From Novipirellula galeiformis (GTDB taxonomy: Bacteria > Planctomycetota > Planctomycetia > Pirellulales > Pirellulaceae): a stretch of DNA of 64,000 nucleotides. The notes under the pieces were generated by a model, which was not told the origin of the DNA, searched no databases, and saw only the letters and a list, made by a program, of their open reading frames with translations. The position numbers were made by a program, and so were the translations under genes. Below are positions 38,892-48,271 of the stretch, one piece after another (the first letter of the stretch is position 1; each line of letters opens with the position of its first letter). The stretch lies in the NCBI RefSeq assembly GCF_007860095.1, contig NZ_SJPT01000004.1, forward strand, positions 345,260 to 409,259. Direction: 5' to 3'.

Positions 38892-39980
38892 TTAGTATCC
38901 GGAGGACGGCGTCGTACGCTCTTCGTTAGGTTCGAAGAATGGACTGTCCGCTCCGTTCAAGTGACTGTAGTCTCCAGGTGAGACGGTCGATCGCTTCCCA
39001 GCAGCACCTTCATCGCTCTGAGTCGCAGTCGCTGAGCTCGTCGATTCGGCGTCCGTGGATTCACCCGCGACGCCTCCAGTTGCCCCCGAGTCACTCATGA
39101 CCACGGGAACGGAATTGGGAGCGATCCAGTACTCAATCATGCGTCCTTCGACCATCTTGAGCATCTTGAATCCCTCTTTGGGTTTCTTGGGGGCCGCCAC
39201 CGCGACAGGAGTCGATGTGGGGACGACCGGTTCCACTTTTTCCTCGCGGCGTCGATCCTGGGCCGCTTGGTGATCCGCCAGCCACTTCAAAAAGTCCTTA
39301 CCCGCTTTGCTGGGGCCACCCTCGGACGAAGGTTCCTCGTAGTCACCAGGATTCCCTAGGCTGAGACGAATTTTCCCCAGCTCGTTGGCGTAGGTCCATG
39401 CATCCACGTCTTCACTGCGGATCGCCAATTGGATCGTCCGTGCGGTCGTTGGCTTGGCATCGTCTTCCTGACGATCGGTGTTTCCATCAATCGCAAAGAT
39501 TCGCACCCCACTTAGAACCGTTTTGGTCATCGTGCGTGGAATCAATTCGCTCTTCGTGAAAAATGCCATCACGTTGACACGGTCGCCCGGTTGAACCAGG
39601 TTGGAAATGCTGTTTTCGGCGTCCGCTCGCATGGCGACAACGCTGTACCCTTTGGGTGCGGTCGCCGTGTTCGTGTCCATCAACTTGACTGGCATCACCG
39701 GTTCGCCAGCATAGAACTTCTGCCTGGCGTACTTGCCGTCAAGTAAGGCAAGGTCTCCGACTGCCCCCTCCGGAATGCGATCGGCGGGCCAAGGCTCAAG
39801 CCGAATCATCTCGGCGGTCACTTGCTCACCGATGTCAATCGCTTTCGCTGCCACAAAGATATCAAACTTGGGGGCCGCTTCGCCCGTCGTTCCGCGAGCC
39901 TGCATCCATTGGCTAATACCAACGGCTGCAATGGTTCCGCAAACGCAAGCTAATAGCAGAATTAATGATTTGTTTCGCAT
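38892..39980 (-). CDS. cpaB: Flp pilus assembly protein CpaB/RcpC
   Basis: CpaB is a periplasmic, membrane-anchored protein that bridges the Tad secretin. The 362-residue product has an N-terminal transmembrane or signal segment (LILLLACVCGTIAAVGISQW). The SAF domain follows (FVAAKAIDIGEQVTAEMIRLE, about residues 43-65, to YAGEPVMPVKLMD). The RcpC region is VVAMRADAENSISNLVQPGDRVNVMAF. The C-terminal third is Ser/Pro-rich and low-complexity and resembles linker material. It is the third gene of the tad locus in transcription order, between tadV and cpaC. Confidence 0.88.
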   Translation of the reverse strand: MRNKSLILLLACVCGTIAAVGISQWMQARGTTGEAAPKFDIFVAAKAIDIGEQVTAEMIRLEPWPADRIPEGAVGDLALLDGKYARQKFYAGEPVMPVKLMDTNTATAPKGYSVVAMRADAENSISNLVQPGDRVNVMAFFTKSELIPRTMTKTVLSGVRIFAIDGNTDRQEDDAKPTTARTIQLAIRSEDVDAWTYANELGKIRLSLGNPGDYEEPSSEGGPSKAGKDFLKWLADHQAAQDRRREEKVEPVVPTSTPVAVAAPKKPKEGFKMLKMVEGRMIEYWIAPNSVPVVMSDSGATGGVAGESTDAESTSSATATQSDEGAAGKRSTVSPGDYSHLNGADSPFFEPNEERTTPSSGY

Positions 39981-40199
39981 GGCTAATCAGACGTGCCTGA
40001 ATAGGAGCAGTCGTTTGTCAGAACGCTTGTAGAATGTCGAATCCGGCTTAGCCCGTATGTTCCGACTCACATGGTTTTTCGGTTCGGCAAGTGCGATCGC
40101 TGCAACCCATACCATAAGGCTACTACGACTGCCGCAACCGCTAAAGTCAACGCAGATTGCCAAAGCTACAATCTCCGCCTTCTGATCGATTAAAAACGC

Positions 40200-40234
40200 A
40201 AAGGAAGGGAGTGCGAGTGGCACTCCCTTCCTTT
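40200..40234 (-). terminator. Intrinsic terminator after tadV
   Basis: A perfect 15-bp stem (AAAGGAAGGGAGTGC with its complement) and the loop GAGTG are followed on the minus strand by GCGTTTTTAA. It lies 14 bp beyond the tadV stop and separates tadV from the cpaB unit. Confidence 0.85.
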
Positions 40235-40248
40235 GGTGATCAATTTGC

Positions 40249-40806
40249 TTAGACCAACAATCCGGCGATCGCAAAGTAAGCGATCGAGCCAATGGCCATG
40301 GGGATGCCGTAAGGCAACAGTTTCATCGTCGGTTTTCGCTCCCGAGCGATCGCGGCCAACTTGGAGGGTTGCCGCACGGTCTTCCATTCTTCGAGAATTT
40401 GACGTGCCATCGCGTAGTGCTTGAACCAATTACCGCTTGCCACAATCATGATCGCGGCCATGACGCCTCCGACGATTGCGGTATAGGCAAAGGCCCACAA
40501 TGTGATGACGGTCCCCAGCCAAGCTCCGACACCCGCGAGCAGTTTGACGTCACCGGCTCCCATGCCGCCGACGTTGCGGAGTACGAGTAGCAGCATCATG
40601 CCGACGAACGTTCCCAGCAAGCTAAAGCTCAATCCAGCGAAGCCATCGGAGATCGCCCAATAGCCCCAACCGCAGAGGATAAAGGGAAAGGTCAACCAGT
40701 TTGGCACCTTCAAGATGGCACCGTCGATGACCGCCGCAACAATAAGCACAATCGTGACGAACCAGACGATCCAGTGGTCGACGACCGAGTGAAACAATGT
40801 ATCCAT
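40249..40806 (-). CDS. tadV: Prepilin peptidase TadV/CpaA
   Basis: TadV is the A24-type aspartic membrane peptidase that cleaves the leader of Flp pilin. The 185-residue product is multi-pass, with hydrophobic helices from residue 13 on. The two catalytic aspartates are Asp28 (AAVIDGAILKVPNWLT) and Asp86 in the GxGD motif (GGMGAGDVKLLAGVG). It lacks the N-methylation domain of larger PilD enzymes, as is normal for TadV. It lies downstream of the pilin gene in the same direction, and an intrinsic terminator ends its transcript. The substrate is most likely the Flp pilin encoded at 41251-41439. Confidence 0.92.
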   Translation of the reverse strand: MDTLFHSVVDHWIVWFVTIVLIVAAVIDGAILKVPNWLTFPFILCGWGYWAISDGFAGLSFSLLGTFVGMMLLLVLRNVGGMGAGDVKLLAGVGAWLGTVITLWAFAYTAIVGGVMAAIMIVASGNWFKHYAMARQILEEWKTVRQPSKLAAIARERKPTMKLLPYGIPMAIGSIAYFAIAGLLV

Positions 40807-41168
40807 GTGTCTATCCCCGAGATTGATTTTGTAAGTGAGCGTTTGTCGTTCGCCTGATCGAGAGCAGTGAGTGCGGGTCGCCCGCTAGCAGCCCTTGGCG
40901 GCGAAGCCATTGTTTCGTTAGCGAGGGCCAATCAACCAGCTAAACATCGCGAACAGAAGCGTGACGAGACAGCAGGAAAGCTGCCATGCGTACGCAGCCG
41001 CATCAGCGGGAATCAGTGGGTAATTCATAGGTGATGGTGCCTCCCGAGTACGTCGGGTAGCGAACGAAAAAAGGGTGTGGGCGTAGACTGAGAAGAGGCA
41101 TGGCCCTGGAAGTCGTTACGAATTCGATTCGCAACGGGATGCATTTCAACACGCAAAAATTCGCGCAG
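40807..41168. other. Spacer between tadV and the flp terminator
   Basis: No coding sequence is supported in these 362 bases. The tadV promoter or a processed part of the flp transcript probably lies here. Confidence 0.45.
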
Positions 41169-41201
41169 CCGACACAGACCGTTTGATGCGATCTGTGTCG
41201 G
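41169..41201 (-). terminator. Stem-loop downstream of flp
   Basis: A perfect 10-bp stem (CCGACACAGA with its complement) and 13-base loop begin 50 bases after the flp stop. On the minus strand the stem is followed by GCTGCGCGAATTTTTGCG, with five T residues further downstream. It likely attenuates or ends the highly expressed pilin transcript. Confidence 0.6.
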
Positions 41202-41250
41202 AGCCTGCGACGAATTTTATATTCATCCGAACGACGTCGGATGCGGATGA

Positions 41251-41439
41251 CTAGGATCCACCGCCACCGGAGATGGCCTTGCCGACCGCGTCGAACTTGG
41301 TGTTCGCAGCGGTTCCGATCGAACCAACCGAAACCAAGCAAACGACGATGATCAAAGCCAACATTACAGCGTATTCAACTGCGGTTGGTCCATCTTCTTC
41401 TTTCAGGAAGTTTACGATACTGGTAGCGAAATTCTTCAT
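41251..41439 (-). CDS. flp: Flp family type IVb pilin
   Basis: Flp is the small major subunit of the Tad adherence pilus. The 62-residue product from the ATG at 41437-41439 has a leader ending in Gly17, cleaved by TadV before PTAVEY. Glu22 (+5) and Tyr23 match the conserved E-Y pair. A hydrophobic helix follows (AVMLALIIVVCLVSVGSIG), and the tail is short and glycine-rich (AISGGGGS). A strong ribosome-binding sequence AGGAG sits 6 bases upstream of the ATG. An upstream ATG at 41514 would add 25 residues but bury this site. First gene of the pilus locus. Confidence 0.95.
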   Translation of the reverse strand: MKNFATSIVNFLKEEDGPTAVEYAVMLALIIVVCLVSVGSIGTAANTKFDAVGKAISGGGGS

Positions 41440-41440
41440 G

Positions 41441-41450
41441 TCTCTCTCCT
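41441..41450 (-). promoter_or_regulatory. Ribosome-binding site of flp
   Basis: The minus-strand sequence AGGAGAGAGA is 1 base from the flp ATG, with the AGGAG core 6 bases away. It fixes the flp start at 41439. Confidence 0.8.
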
Positions 41451-42016
41451 CGCGAGTGAGATGTGAACCACCACGAAAGGGTGACTCACGACGATGCCTA
41501 AAATACGAACGCATTCGACGTGAATGACGTCCAAAGAAAAGGGCAGCCTCGTCTCCGACTTTCGTCTGACGCGCCTTGGTGCATTGATGCCAAGAGACAA
41601 GCTCGGGACATCAATTTTCCGTGGCAACTTGGCTATCCTGAAGCAACACTTCGATCGGCAACCGATCTTCAATGTCACTCACGGACCCGTGGTTTTGCGC
41701 CCCGCCTTCTCAGGAGGTTTGCCTTTATCACGGAGCAAGGCCGACCAGTTCGGATGACTTGCACACACATGCAAGCCGTCGTCCTGGCAGCGAATCAAAG
41801 TTTGATTCGCTCACTCTTACACTAAGAAACTACGACACGTTTCGCGTCAGTCAAAAAACGGCGATCACCAAAACCCTAACGATTGCATAAAAATGCCATT
41901 TAGTACCTGTCGTAACGATTATGCCGACCGTTGCTCGATTTTCGTGGCAAGATGCTCGGATTAGCCTCACTTTGACTGCACCGCGCGCCATCAATTTGTC
42001 ACTCAAAACGCCGCGC

Positions 42017-42057
42017 TAACTCGACGCCGCGATAACTCGACGCCACGCTAACTCGAC
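42017..42057. repeat. 16-bp imperfect tandem repeat
   Basis: The unit TAACTCGACGCCGCGA recurs as TAACTCGACGCCACGC and then as TAACTCGAC (2.6 copies). Confidence 0.75.
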
Positions 42058-42153
42058 CTTTCCATTCCCCTACTCAAAACGGATTGCTCGGCCCCGCCGC
42101 CCCCACCGCTCCCCTAGGCAACGACGAGCCTCCCCCCGCGTCTCGCTCCTCTG

Positions 42154-42225
42154 GCTTGTTTCACTCTTAACGCTTGTTTCACTCTTCACGCTTGTTTCAC
42201 TCTTCACGCTTGTTTCACTCTTCAC
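42154..42225. repeat. 18-bp minisatellite, four copies
   Basis: The unit GCTTGTTTCACTCTTCAC occurs four times head to tail. The first copy differs by one base (AAC instead of CAC at its end). It lies about 125 bases upstream of the HPt start codon. Confidence 0.92.
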
Positions 42226-42349
42226 GTTCGCACGTAGTCAACCGTCTAGCCAACACGGCTCCACCGACCGACAATCAAGGTTTCCTCCCTGTGCCTTGAT
42301 TGCGGATTCGCCATCAAAACAGCGTTCTTTTATCCACCAGGCTCTTGCG

Positions 42350-42718
42350 ATGCACGACTCACCACCACCGTCTCATGATTGGCGAACCCAGCTCAGCGGT
42401 TACGCCGGACACAACAAGGAAACCTTGGTCGCGATCAGCGACGCGTTTCTCGACGAAGTGCCGATGTTGATGAGCCGAATCAAAGCGGCGTTCATGGCCC
42501 AGGATACGCGTACCCTACGCACGTCGGCTCACACGCTAAAGTCTTGCTTTCGCTACGTCGCCTCTGACGAAGACATTGCGGCAGCCTCTGAGGTCGAAAA
42601 GAATGCCGATCATTGCGACACCATTACCACCGCACAAATCGACCATATCGAGACCCTCGCGAAGCAATGGTGCGATTGTGTGAAGCAGCTCCGCGACGAA
42701 ACGGCCGCGTCCTTGTAG
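42350..42718 (+). CDS. HPt-domain histidine phosphotransfer protein
   Basis: HPt proteins relay phosphoryl groups between response-regulator receiver domains in multistep phosphorelays. The 122-residue product, from the ATG at 42350, is a single helical HPt domain. The phospho-accepting His61 lies in the motif RTSAHTLKSCFRYV, which matches the usual HxLKG pattern with Ser in place of Gly. A TTG-initiated reading from 42296 would add 18 residues. No histidine kinase or response regulator is adjacent, so its partners are encoded elsewhere. Short minisatellites flank the gene on both sides (42154-42225 and 42833-42916). Confidence 0.85.
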   Translation: MHDSPPPSHDWRTQLSGYAGHNKETLVAISDAFLDEVPMLMSRIKAAFMAQDTRTLRTSAHTLKSCFRYVASDEDIAAASEVEKNADHCDTITTAQIDHIETLAKQWCDCVKQLRDETAASL

Positions 42719-42832
42719 AAGACCATCAAACGAGAAAACCGCTTTCGCGTCATCCGCCTGCGAACCCGTTCAACCCCGTGGGGGCACTCCGGTCGTCGGC
42801 GCCACGCTCGTGTGCATCGGCAAGCGTCGGTC

Positions 42833-42916
42833 GATTCGCACTCGTGATTCGCACTCGTGATTCGTACTCGTGATTCGCACTCGTGATTCGTACTCGTGAT
42901 TCGCACTCGTGATTCG
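42833..42916. repeat. 13-bp minisatellite, six copies plus a partial
   Basis: The unit GATTCGCACTCGT occurs six times head to tail, some copies with T for C (GATTCGTACTCGT), followed by a partial GATTCG. It sits between the convergent HPt and DUF255 genes, 14 bases from the DUF255 stop. Confidence 0.95.
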
Positions 42917-42929
42917 ACGCGTCTGAATT

Positions 42930-44975
42930 TTAGGCTTGCCCGAGCAACTCCGCCGCCTCGGCACCGATCACCGGTCGATCGCAAGTAAAGTTTCGGCATC
43001 GATAAAGCGTCGGTTCCCCATCCATGACCGATCGCTTCCGATTCAGAGATGCCACGGGGCCGGATTCAGGGGCTTGCCCGATCACCCACGACAAGGTGAC
43101 GTGCGGCCGAAAACGACCGACAAATCGCACTCGCCACTCATGCATCGTCTCAAGATCAGGGACCGCTAACACCCACTGCTCCTCATCGTGCAAACAACGA
43201 TCCAGCGCCGAGAGCAACGCTCCGCAAGCGGCCGCTTGCGTTTTCAAGATCGAATCGGCCAACTTCAACGTCCGCTGGGCCGCCTCGCGATAGGCATCCG
43301 AACCGATCAAACGAGAGAGTTTTAACAGAGCCATTGTCGCCGCCGCATTTCCGCTGACCAAACTACCATCGTGCCAATCTTTGGTTCGTGCAATCAACTT
43401 CTCGGCATCATCGGCGGTATAGAAAAAGCCACCCGCGTCGGAGTCTTCGAAGTGGGCAATCATGTCATCCGCCAACTGGGTTGCCCGGCCGACCCAGCGG
43501 GCGCGACCGCTAGCTTCGAACAGCGCCAGCAACGCGTCGATCGTATACGCATAGTCGTCAACGTACGCATCCAGATGGGATTGCCCTTGGCGAAACGCAT
43601 GATAGAGCCGTCCGTCTTCCGACATCATATGATCGAACATGAATGTTGCGGACGTTTCGGCAACCTCAATGTAACGAGGACAATTCAACACCGCTCCGGC
43701 AACCGCGAACGCGCGTATCGCCAATGCGTTCCAGGCCGCCACGATTTTATCGTCGCGTCCCGGTCGCACCCGACCGAGTCGTGCATCGCGCAGACGCTGG
43801 CAATCGAGCGCCAAATCGGATGCCAAATCGGGCTCCGACCACGCTTCGGCCCAAGCGGCAATCGATTTTGGCAAGTTGGGAATGTTGGCCCCTTCGAAGT
43901 TCCCCGTTTCGCAGATGTCATAAACGCGGCAAAAGCGTTCGCCACGTTCGTGGCCGAGAACCTCGATGACTTCCTGGGGCGTCCAAACGTAGTACTTGCC
44001 TTCGACTCCTTCGCTATCCGCATCCTCGCTGCAATGAAAACCGCCCGACGGATCGATCATTTCGCGTTCCAAGTAATCTAAAATTTCTTTGGCGACGAGT
44101 GCATGTCGATCGTGCCCCGTGACCTGAAACGCGCGCACGTAAATCTCCGCGAGCAGCGCGTTGTCGTACAGCATTTTTTCGAAGTGTGGAACCAACCACT
44201 TCCCATCCACGCTGTAACGTGCAAAACCACCACCGATATGATCTCGAATACCGCCTCGCGCCATTGCATCGAGTGTCAACTCCGCCGCCGCGATCAACTT
44301 GGCGTTCCCCGTCGTCAAACCGCGACGCAACAACAGATCGAGGTCGGTCGCGTGTGGAAACTTAGGGGCGCCCCCAAAACCACCATCGGTCGGATCAAGC
44401 ACCTCTAACAAATGCGCGGTCGCATCGACAATCACCGATTCCGCAGGTAGCGTCGAGGCGGGCGCGTCCACGCCGATCGCTAATTGGCCCAGCGACGAAG
44501 TGACTTGGGTGGCGTGTCCCTCGACCTCGCTGCGGCGGTTTTTCCAGGCGTGGGACAACGCATCGAGCACTTGCGGAAATCCAGGCATGCCAAACTTCGC
44601 CGCCGCCGGCCAATACGTTCCCGCATAGAACGGTTGCTTGTCGTGGTTCAAAAACACACTCATCGGCCAACCGCCGCGTCCAGTCATCAACTGGAGCGCG
44701 TTCATATAGATTTGGTCGAGATCGGGGCGTTCTTCACGATCCACCTTGATCGACACAAAATGATCGTTCAAGTACGCGGCGATCGAAGGGTTTTCAAAGC
44801 TCTCGTGCTCCATCACGTGACACCAATGACAGGCCGCATAGCCAATGGACAAGAAAACGGGCACGTCGCTCTGACGTGCTTTTTGAAACGCTTCCTCTCC
44901 CCAAGGGAACCAATCCACCGGATTGTTTTGGTGCTGCAACAAATAGGGGCTTAACGATTTGGCAAGACGGTTCAC
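42930..44975 (-). CDS. DUF255/YyaL thioredoxin-fold protein
   Basis: The family (YyaL, human SPATA20) combines an N-terminal thioredoxin-fold domain with a six-hairpin-glycosidase-like helical barrel. The CxxC-type redox motif reads [20 protein letters not shown] near residues 45-60. Hallmark segments are [38 protein letters not shown] and [25 protein letters not shown]. The C-terminal part carries barrel repeats such as [20 protein letters not shown] prefer the GTG at 44975 (682 residues) because it precedes [12 protein letters not shown], as in homologues. A TTG at 45032 with downstream ATGs is possible. It forms a same-direction group with lptB and lepB. Function is poorly known. Confidence 0.88.
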   Translation of the reverse strand: MNRLAKSLSPYLLQHQNNPVDWFPWGEEAFQKARQSDVPVFLSIGYAACHWCHVMEHESFENPSIAAYLNDHFVSIKVDREERPDLDQIYMNALQLMTGRGGWPMSVFLNHDKQPFYAGTYWPAAAKFGMPGFPQVLDALSHAWKNRRSEVEGHATQVTSSLGQLAIGVDAPASTLPAESVIVDATAHLLEVLDPTDGGFGGAPKFPHATDLDLLLRRGLTTGNAKLIAAAELTLDAMARGGIRDHIGGGFARYSVDGKWLVPHFEKMLYDNALLAEIYVRAFQVTGHDRHALVAKEILDYLEREMIDPSGGFHCSEDADSEGVEGKYYVWTPQEVIEVLGHERGERFCRVYDICETGNFEGANIPNLPKSIAAWAEAWSEPDLASDLALDCQRLRDARLGRVRPGRDDKIVAAWNALAIRAFAVAGAVLNCPRYIEVAETSATFMFDHMMSEDGRLYHAFRQGQSHLDAYVDDYAYTIDALLALFEASGRARWVGRATQLADDMIAHFEDSDAGGFFYTADDAEKLIARTKDWHDGSLVSGNAAATMALLKLSRLIGSDAYREAAQRTLKLADSILKTQAAACGALLSALDRCLHDEEQWVLAVPDLETMHEWRVRFVGRFRPHVTLSWVIGQAPESGPVASLNRKRSVMDGEPTLYRCRNFTCDRPVIGAEAAELLGQA

Positions 44976-45215
44976 GATGACACAAGCCCCTAGAAAGTCG
45001 TAAGCAAACACAACCATGCGCATCGTGTGCAAAACGACGAAACGACGAAGCTGCGAAGACGGAACACTCTCTCCATCGTACGCATCGAGGGGCTCGCCGC
45101 TAACCCAGATTATTCACAACCCGACGCGTAAATTTCCCCGCAAATCCCCATCGGAGCTCGTGCCAATGATTCAATGAGGTCACAGCATGATGCTCCAACC
45201 GGACCCTCGCGTCGT

Positions 45216-46112
45216 CTAAACGTCGGTAACCGAACGGGTTGGTTTGCGAACTTGGTCACCTGGATTGCGAAAGTGGGGACGCGGCACGGTGGGGTGTCCC
45301 GAGTCACTCGTGGCCGCCGGCGGTATCTCTCGCGACAGATTTTGGGCGCGTTGCGATGGGCTCGACGCCGCCGCGTCTAAGTCGCCGAGGTATTCTTCGC
45401 GTACTTTGGGATGCTCCTTCACCTCTTCGGGACTTCCATCGATCAAGACTTGGCCTTGGTAGATCACGTAACATCGATCGACCGTCCCCAGGATTTCTCG
45501 CGCGGCATGATCCGTGATCAAAACGCTGATCCCACTGTCACGAAGTTGTTTGATCACGCCTTGGATGGACTGGACCGTGACCGGATCGATCCCCGCAAAG
45601 GGCTCATCGAGCATTACGATTTTCGGATTGGAGACCAAACAACGGGCGATCTCCAAACGACGGCGTTCGCCACCGCTAAGCCCCGCAGCGCGACTTTTTC
45701 GAATATGGGTAATATTGAATTCTTCGAGCAATTGTTGCGTCCGATGCTTTCGTGCCGCACGGTCCATCCCCAACAATTCCAACAATGCCGAAATATTCTG
45801 CTCGACGGTTAACTTCTTAAACACGCTCGGTTCTTGCGGCAAATAGCCCATGTGCCCATCTCGAGCGCGGCGGAACATCGGCCAATCGGTGACGTCTTGG
45901 CCTTCCAAGTACACACATCCGCGATCCGGTTCAACCATCCCACAAATCATGCGAAAACTAGTCGACTTTCCGGCACCGTTAGGGCCCAACAAACCGACAA
46001 TCTCCGCCTTGTCGACATGCAGGTTCACTCCATCGACGACGCGGCGACGCCCATAAGTCTTCTGCAAATCAACCGCTTGCAGAATCGGTTGATGTTCGGA
46101 GTTCGCTTCCAT
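45216..46112 (-). CDS. lptB: LPS export ABC transporter ATPase LptB
   Basis: LptB powers extraction of lipopolysaccharide from the inner membrane in the LptBFG complex. The 298-residue product has Walker A GPNGAGKST, the Q-loop PQEPSVFKK, the signature LSGGERRRLEIARCL, Walker B IVMLDEPFAGIDP and the H-loop LITDHAAREIL. LptB-specific features include the sequence RRARDGHMGYLPQEPS. A C-terminal extension of about 55 residues, Ser/Pro/Arg-rich, goes beyond the usual 240. The gene follows lepB by 122 bp. Together with lpxD and lpxI at 59-61 kb it indicates an LPS-type outer membrane. Confidence 0.92.
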   Translation of the reverse strand: MEANSEHQPILQAVDLQKTYGRRRVVDGVNLHVDKAEIVGLLGPNGAGKSTSFRMICGMVEPDRGCVYLEGQDVTDWPMFRRARDGHMGYLPQEPSVFKKLTVEQNISALLELLGMDRAARKHRTQQLLEEFNITHIRKSRAAGLSGGERRRLEIARCLVSNPKIVMLDEPFAGIDPVTVQSIQGVIKQLRDSGISVLITDHAAREILGTVDRCYVIYQGQVLIDGSPEEVKEHPKVREEYLGDLDAAASSPSQRAQNLSREIPPAATSDSGHPTVPRPHFRNPGDQVRKPTRSVTDV

Positions 46113-46234
46113 GCTATTGCTGCTTCTTGAAAAGGGATCTGCGGACAGGTTTACGGGCGTCCAGGAGTTTCAACGGACGGCGGCTGAGATTTCGCAGCGC
46201 TGACGAACGTCGACCTCCTGCTCACAACGCAATC

Positions 46235-48271
46235 CTAACGAATCAATTTCATGCGGCGAAAGTTGGGGGTAAAGGGCACCGGCGAGTTCCACGAGTGCGG
46301 CCAAAATACCAACAACGCCTTGCCCACCAACAAATCGCGAGGAACGTAGTCGGCTCGCGCCCACGCGTCGGCTTCCTTGGTCATGCCGGGCCGCAACTTC
46401 GTACCCGCCCAAGCTCGCGCATCCAAACTCTCCGGGCTGTTGTCGCCCATCGGAAAAAATTGGTCCTGCTCTAATTCAAAGCTCACGCTGCGGCGGGCCT
46501 GCCAACCTGTAAAGTCCGACCACAACTCGGGTTGCGCCATCACATCTTGCAGCTCCCCCATCAAACGCTTGAGCTGATGAGCGCCAAAATGGGAGCTCAA
46601 GCCGCCCGTAACCCCTGAGAACGCTTCCACGTCATAATCGAACATCCCAGCGTCAGGCGCCTTGGTGGCGATGTAATATTTGTCACGATCGATCCGCAGG
46701 TGGCGAATCGAGCTCGTCCCGCCCCGCACTCCCACGCCGGCGGGCGCTGCGTCGAGCGGATTGCCGGCATTGACGTATTTCGGATGATTCTCGGCATCGG
46801 AAAGGTAGCTGCGAACATCAAACGTCGTCGGAGCATCAAACTCAACGAGTTCATCGTCCACCCACAACAAAATTTGGTCATCACAATTGCTCATCCGCAC
46901 GCGATGCCGTGAACCGGCACGCACCGAGGTGGGTGCCGATGGATGGAGGTTCGTTTCGTCGCCATGGAGGTCGAACGTTCGCGTCTCGTCCTCGCCAATG
47001 CTCAACGTCGCCACCCCCGTGCTTAAATCAATCGAGCAGCGATAGGGAACGCCTGCCTCGACCAACTCCAACACCACTTCCTTGCTGTCCGCTGACGTTT
47101 CCACATCGGCTTCGAGGATCAGATCGCCCACCCAATGCACTCCATCACGCGACAATCCGCTGGACCCAAAACTAGCTCGGCCACCAAATTGCTCAGGTCC
47201 GGCTCCGGATTTGTAGGAAGGGCTGAATTGGCCGGTGGAGTATCCACCACTAAACAGACTCGTCAATCGTGAAAGCCGGCCGGAGCCGCTTGACGAAGGC
47301 GCGTAATCGTAAACCCGGTCTGCATCGATGGTGACATAAGAACCGTAGGCATAGAAGTCAGTAATCAAACGGCTTGAATAAGGATCCACATCGGCCAGCG
47401 ACAAGCCTTTGTCGGCGCGATCCCACTGCGGTTGATCAGGCCAACGATGGTAGTAACGCAACCAATGCACCCGCGCCGCGGCATCTTGATCAAGCGTGGC
47501 AGTCAATCCGTCTTCGGAGCGATCGACTTTCCACGAATCGGCCGGGGGCGACGTAGCCTCCGCGTTCCACGGTTGCCAGCGACTTGGATACTTAGCCGCA
47601 ATCAACGCCGGCGATTGAAACGAGGTGTCGTGGACAAGCTGACGCATCGCTAACAATTTGTCCGCCGGTTTGCGGATCATTTGATCGCGAGCGTCGCTGC
47701 CGGTGGGACGTTGATAGACATCGCCGTGGTGAATCGTCAATGTCTCGTTCGGTAACCCGACCAAACGTTTGATGTAATTCTGTTTGGGGTTCCCTGGAAA
47801 TTTGAAAACGATCACATCCCACCGCTCCGGCTCGCTGATCGTGTAGGCGAACTTACTCACCAAGATACGGTCGCCGTTGAAGGTTTCATGATCGGAGGTT
47901 CCGGCCAAGTCCATGGAATTCACGTGGCGGCAATTCGGACAAATCCCGGCAACCACGACTTCGTCGGTCGTCGGACCACGACGCTCCAAACTAGCGCCCA
48001 CTTGGAACGAGTTCCCACAACGGTCACAGACGAGGTCTTTATGAGCTCCCATCAACGTGGGCGCCATCGATCCCGTGGGGATCACAAACGCTTCGGCTAA
48101 AAAGGCGCGAAACAATAAAGCCAGAATGAAGGCCACCACAAAGGCCTCGACCGTCTCCCGTTGGCCCGACATACGAAATCGCTCGGCACGGATTTCGGCG
48201 GGGTCACGGCGATCGATTTCAGGCCCCGATTCGGTTCCCGCAGACTGGTCTTTCTTGTTTTTTCGATTCAT
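46235..48271 (-). CDS. lepB: Signal peptidase I with large insertion
   Basis: LepB removes signal peptides from exported proteins at the outer face of the inner membrane. The 678-residue product is about twice the usual size. A single transmembrane segment (VEAFVVAFILALLFRAFLAEA) is followed by the catalytic Ser68 in IPTGSMAPT. The catalytic Lys168 is in YIKRLVGLPNE, and the C-terminal box is FFPMGDNSPESLDARAW. Between Ser68 and Lys168 lies an inserted zinc-ribbon-like pair of CxxC motifs (C82/C85 and C111/C114). Between residues about 190 and 600 lies a large beta-rich insert. These insertions fit the planctomycete version. It is upstream of lptB on the same strand. Confidence 0.92.
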   Translation of the reverse strand: MNRKNKKDQSAGTESGPEIDRRDPAEIRAERFRMSGQRETVEAFVVAFILALLFRAFLAEAFVIPTGSMAPTLMGAHKDLVCDRCGNSFQVGASLERRGPTTDEVVVAGICPNCRHVNSMDLAGTSDHETFNGDRILVSKFAYTISEPERWDVIVFKFPGNPKQNYIKRLVGLPNETLTIHHGDVYQRPTGSDARDQMIRKPADKLLAMRQLVHDTSFQSPALIAAKYPSRWQPWNAEATSPPADSWKVDRSEDGLTATLDQDAAARVHWLRYYHRWPDQPQWDRADKGLSLADVDPYSSRLITDFYAYGSYVTIDADRVYDYAPSSSGSGRLSRLTSLFSGGYSTGQFSPSYKSGAGPEQFGGRASFGSSGLSRDGVHWVGDLILEADVETSADSKEVVLELVEAGVPYRCSIDLSTGVATLSIGEDETRTFDLHGDETNLHPSAPTSVRAGSRHRVRMSNCDDQILLWVDDELVEFDAPTTFDVRSYLSDAENHPKYVNAGNPLDAAPAGVGVRGGTSSIRHLRIDRDKYYIATKAPDAGMFDYDVEAFSGVTGGLSSHFGAHQLKRLMGELQDVMAQPELWSDFTGWQARRSVSFELEQDQFFPMGDNSPESLDARAWAGTKLRPGMTKEADAWARADYVPRDLLVGKALLVFWPHSWNSPVPFTPNFRRMKLIR

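Larger units (their letters stand above)
41451..42349. other. Upstream region of flp and spacer to the HPt gene
   Basis: This 900-bp stretch has only small open frames with no domains. It carries two tandem-repeat blocks (42017-42057 and 42154-42225) and should contain the divergent promoters of flp and the HPt gene. Confidence 0.5.

Noticed and set aside
42833-42916. CRISPR array
   Set aside because: The unit is only 13 bp and repeats without spacers; no cas genes are near.
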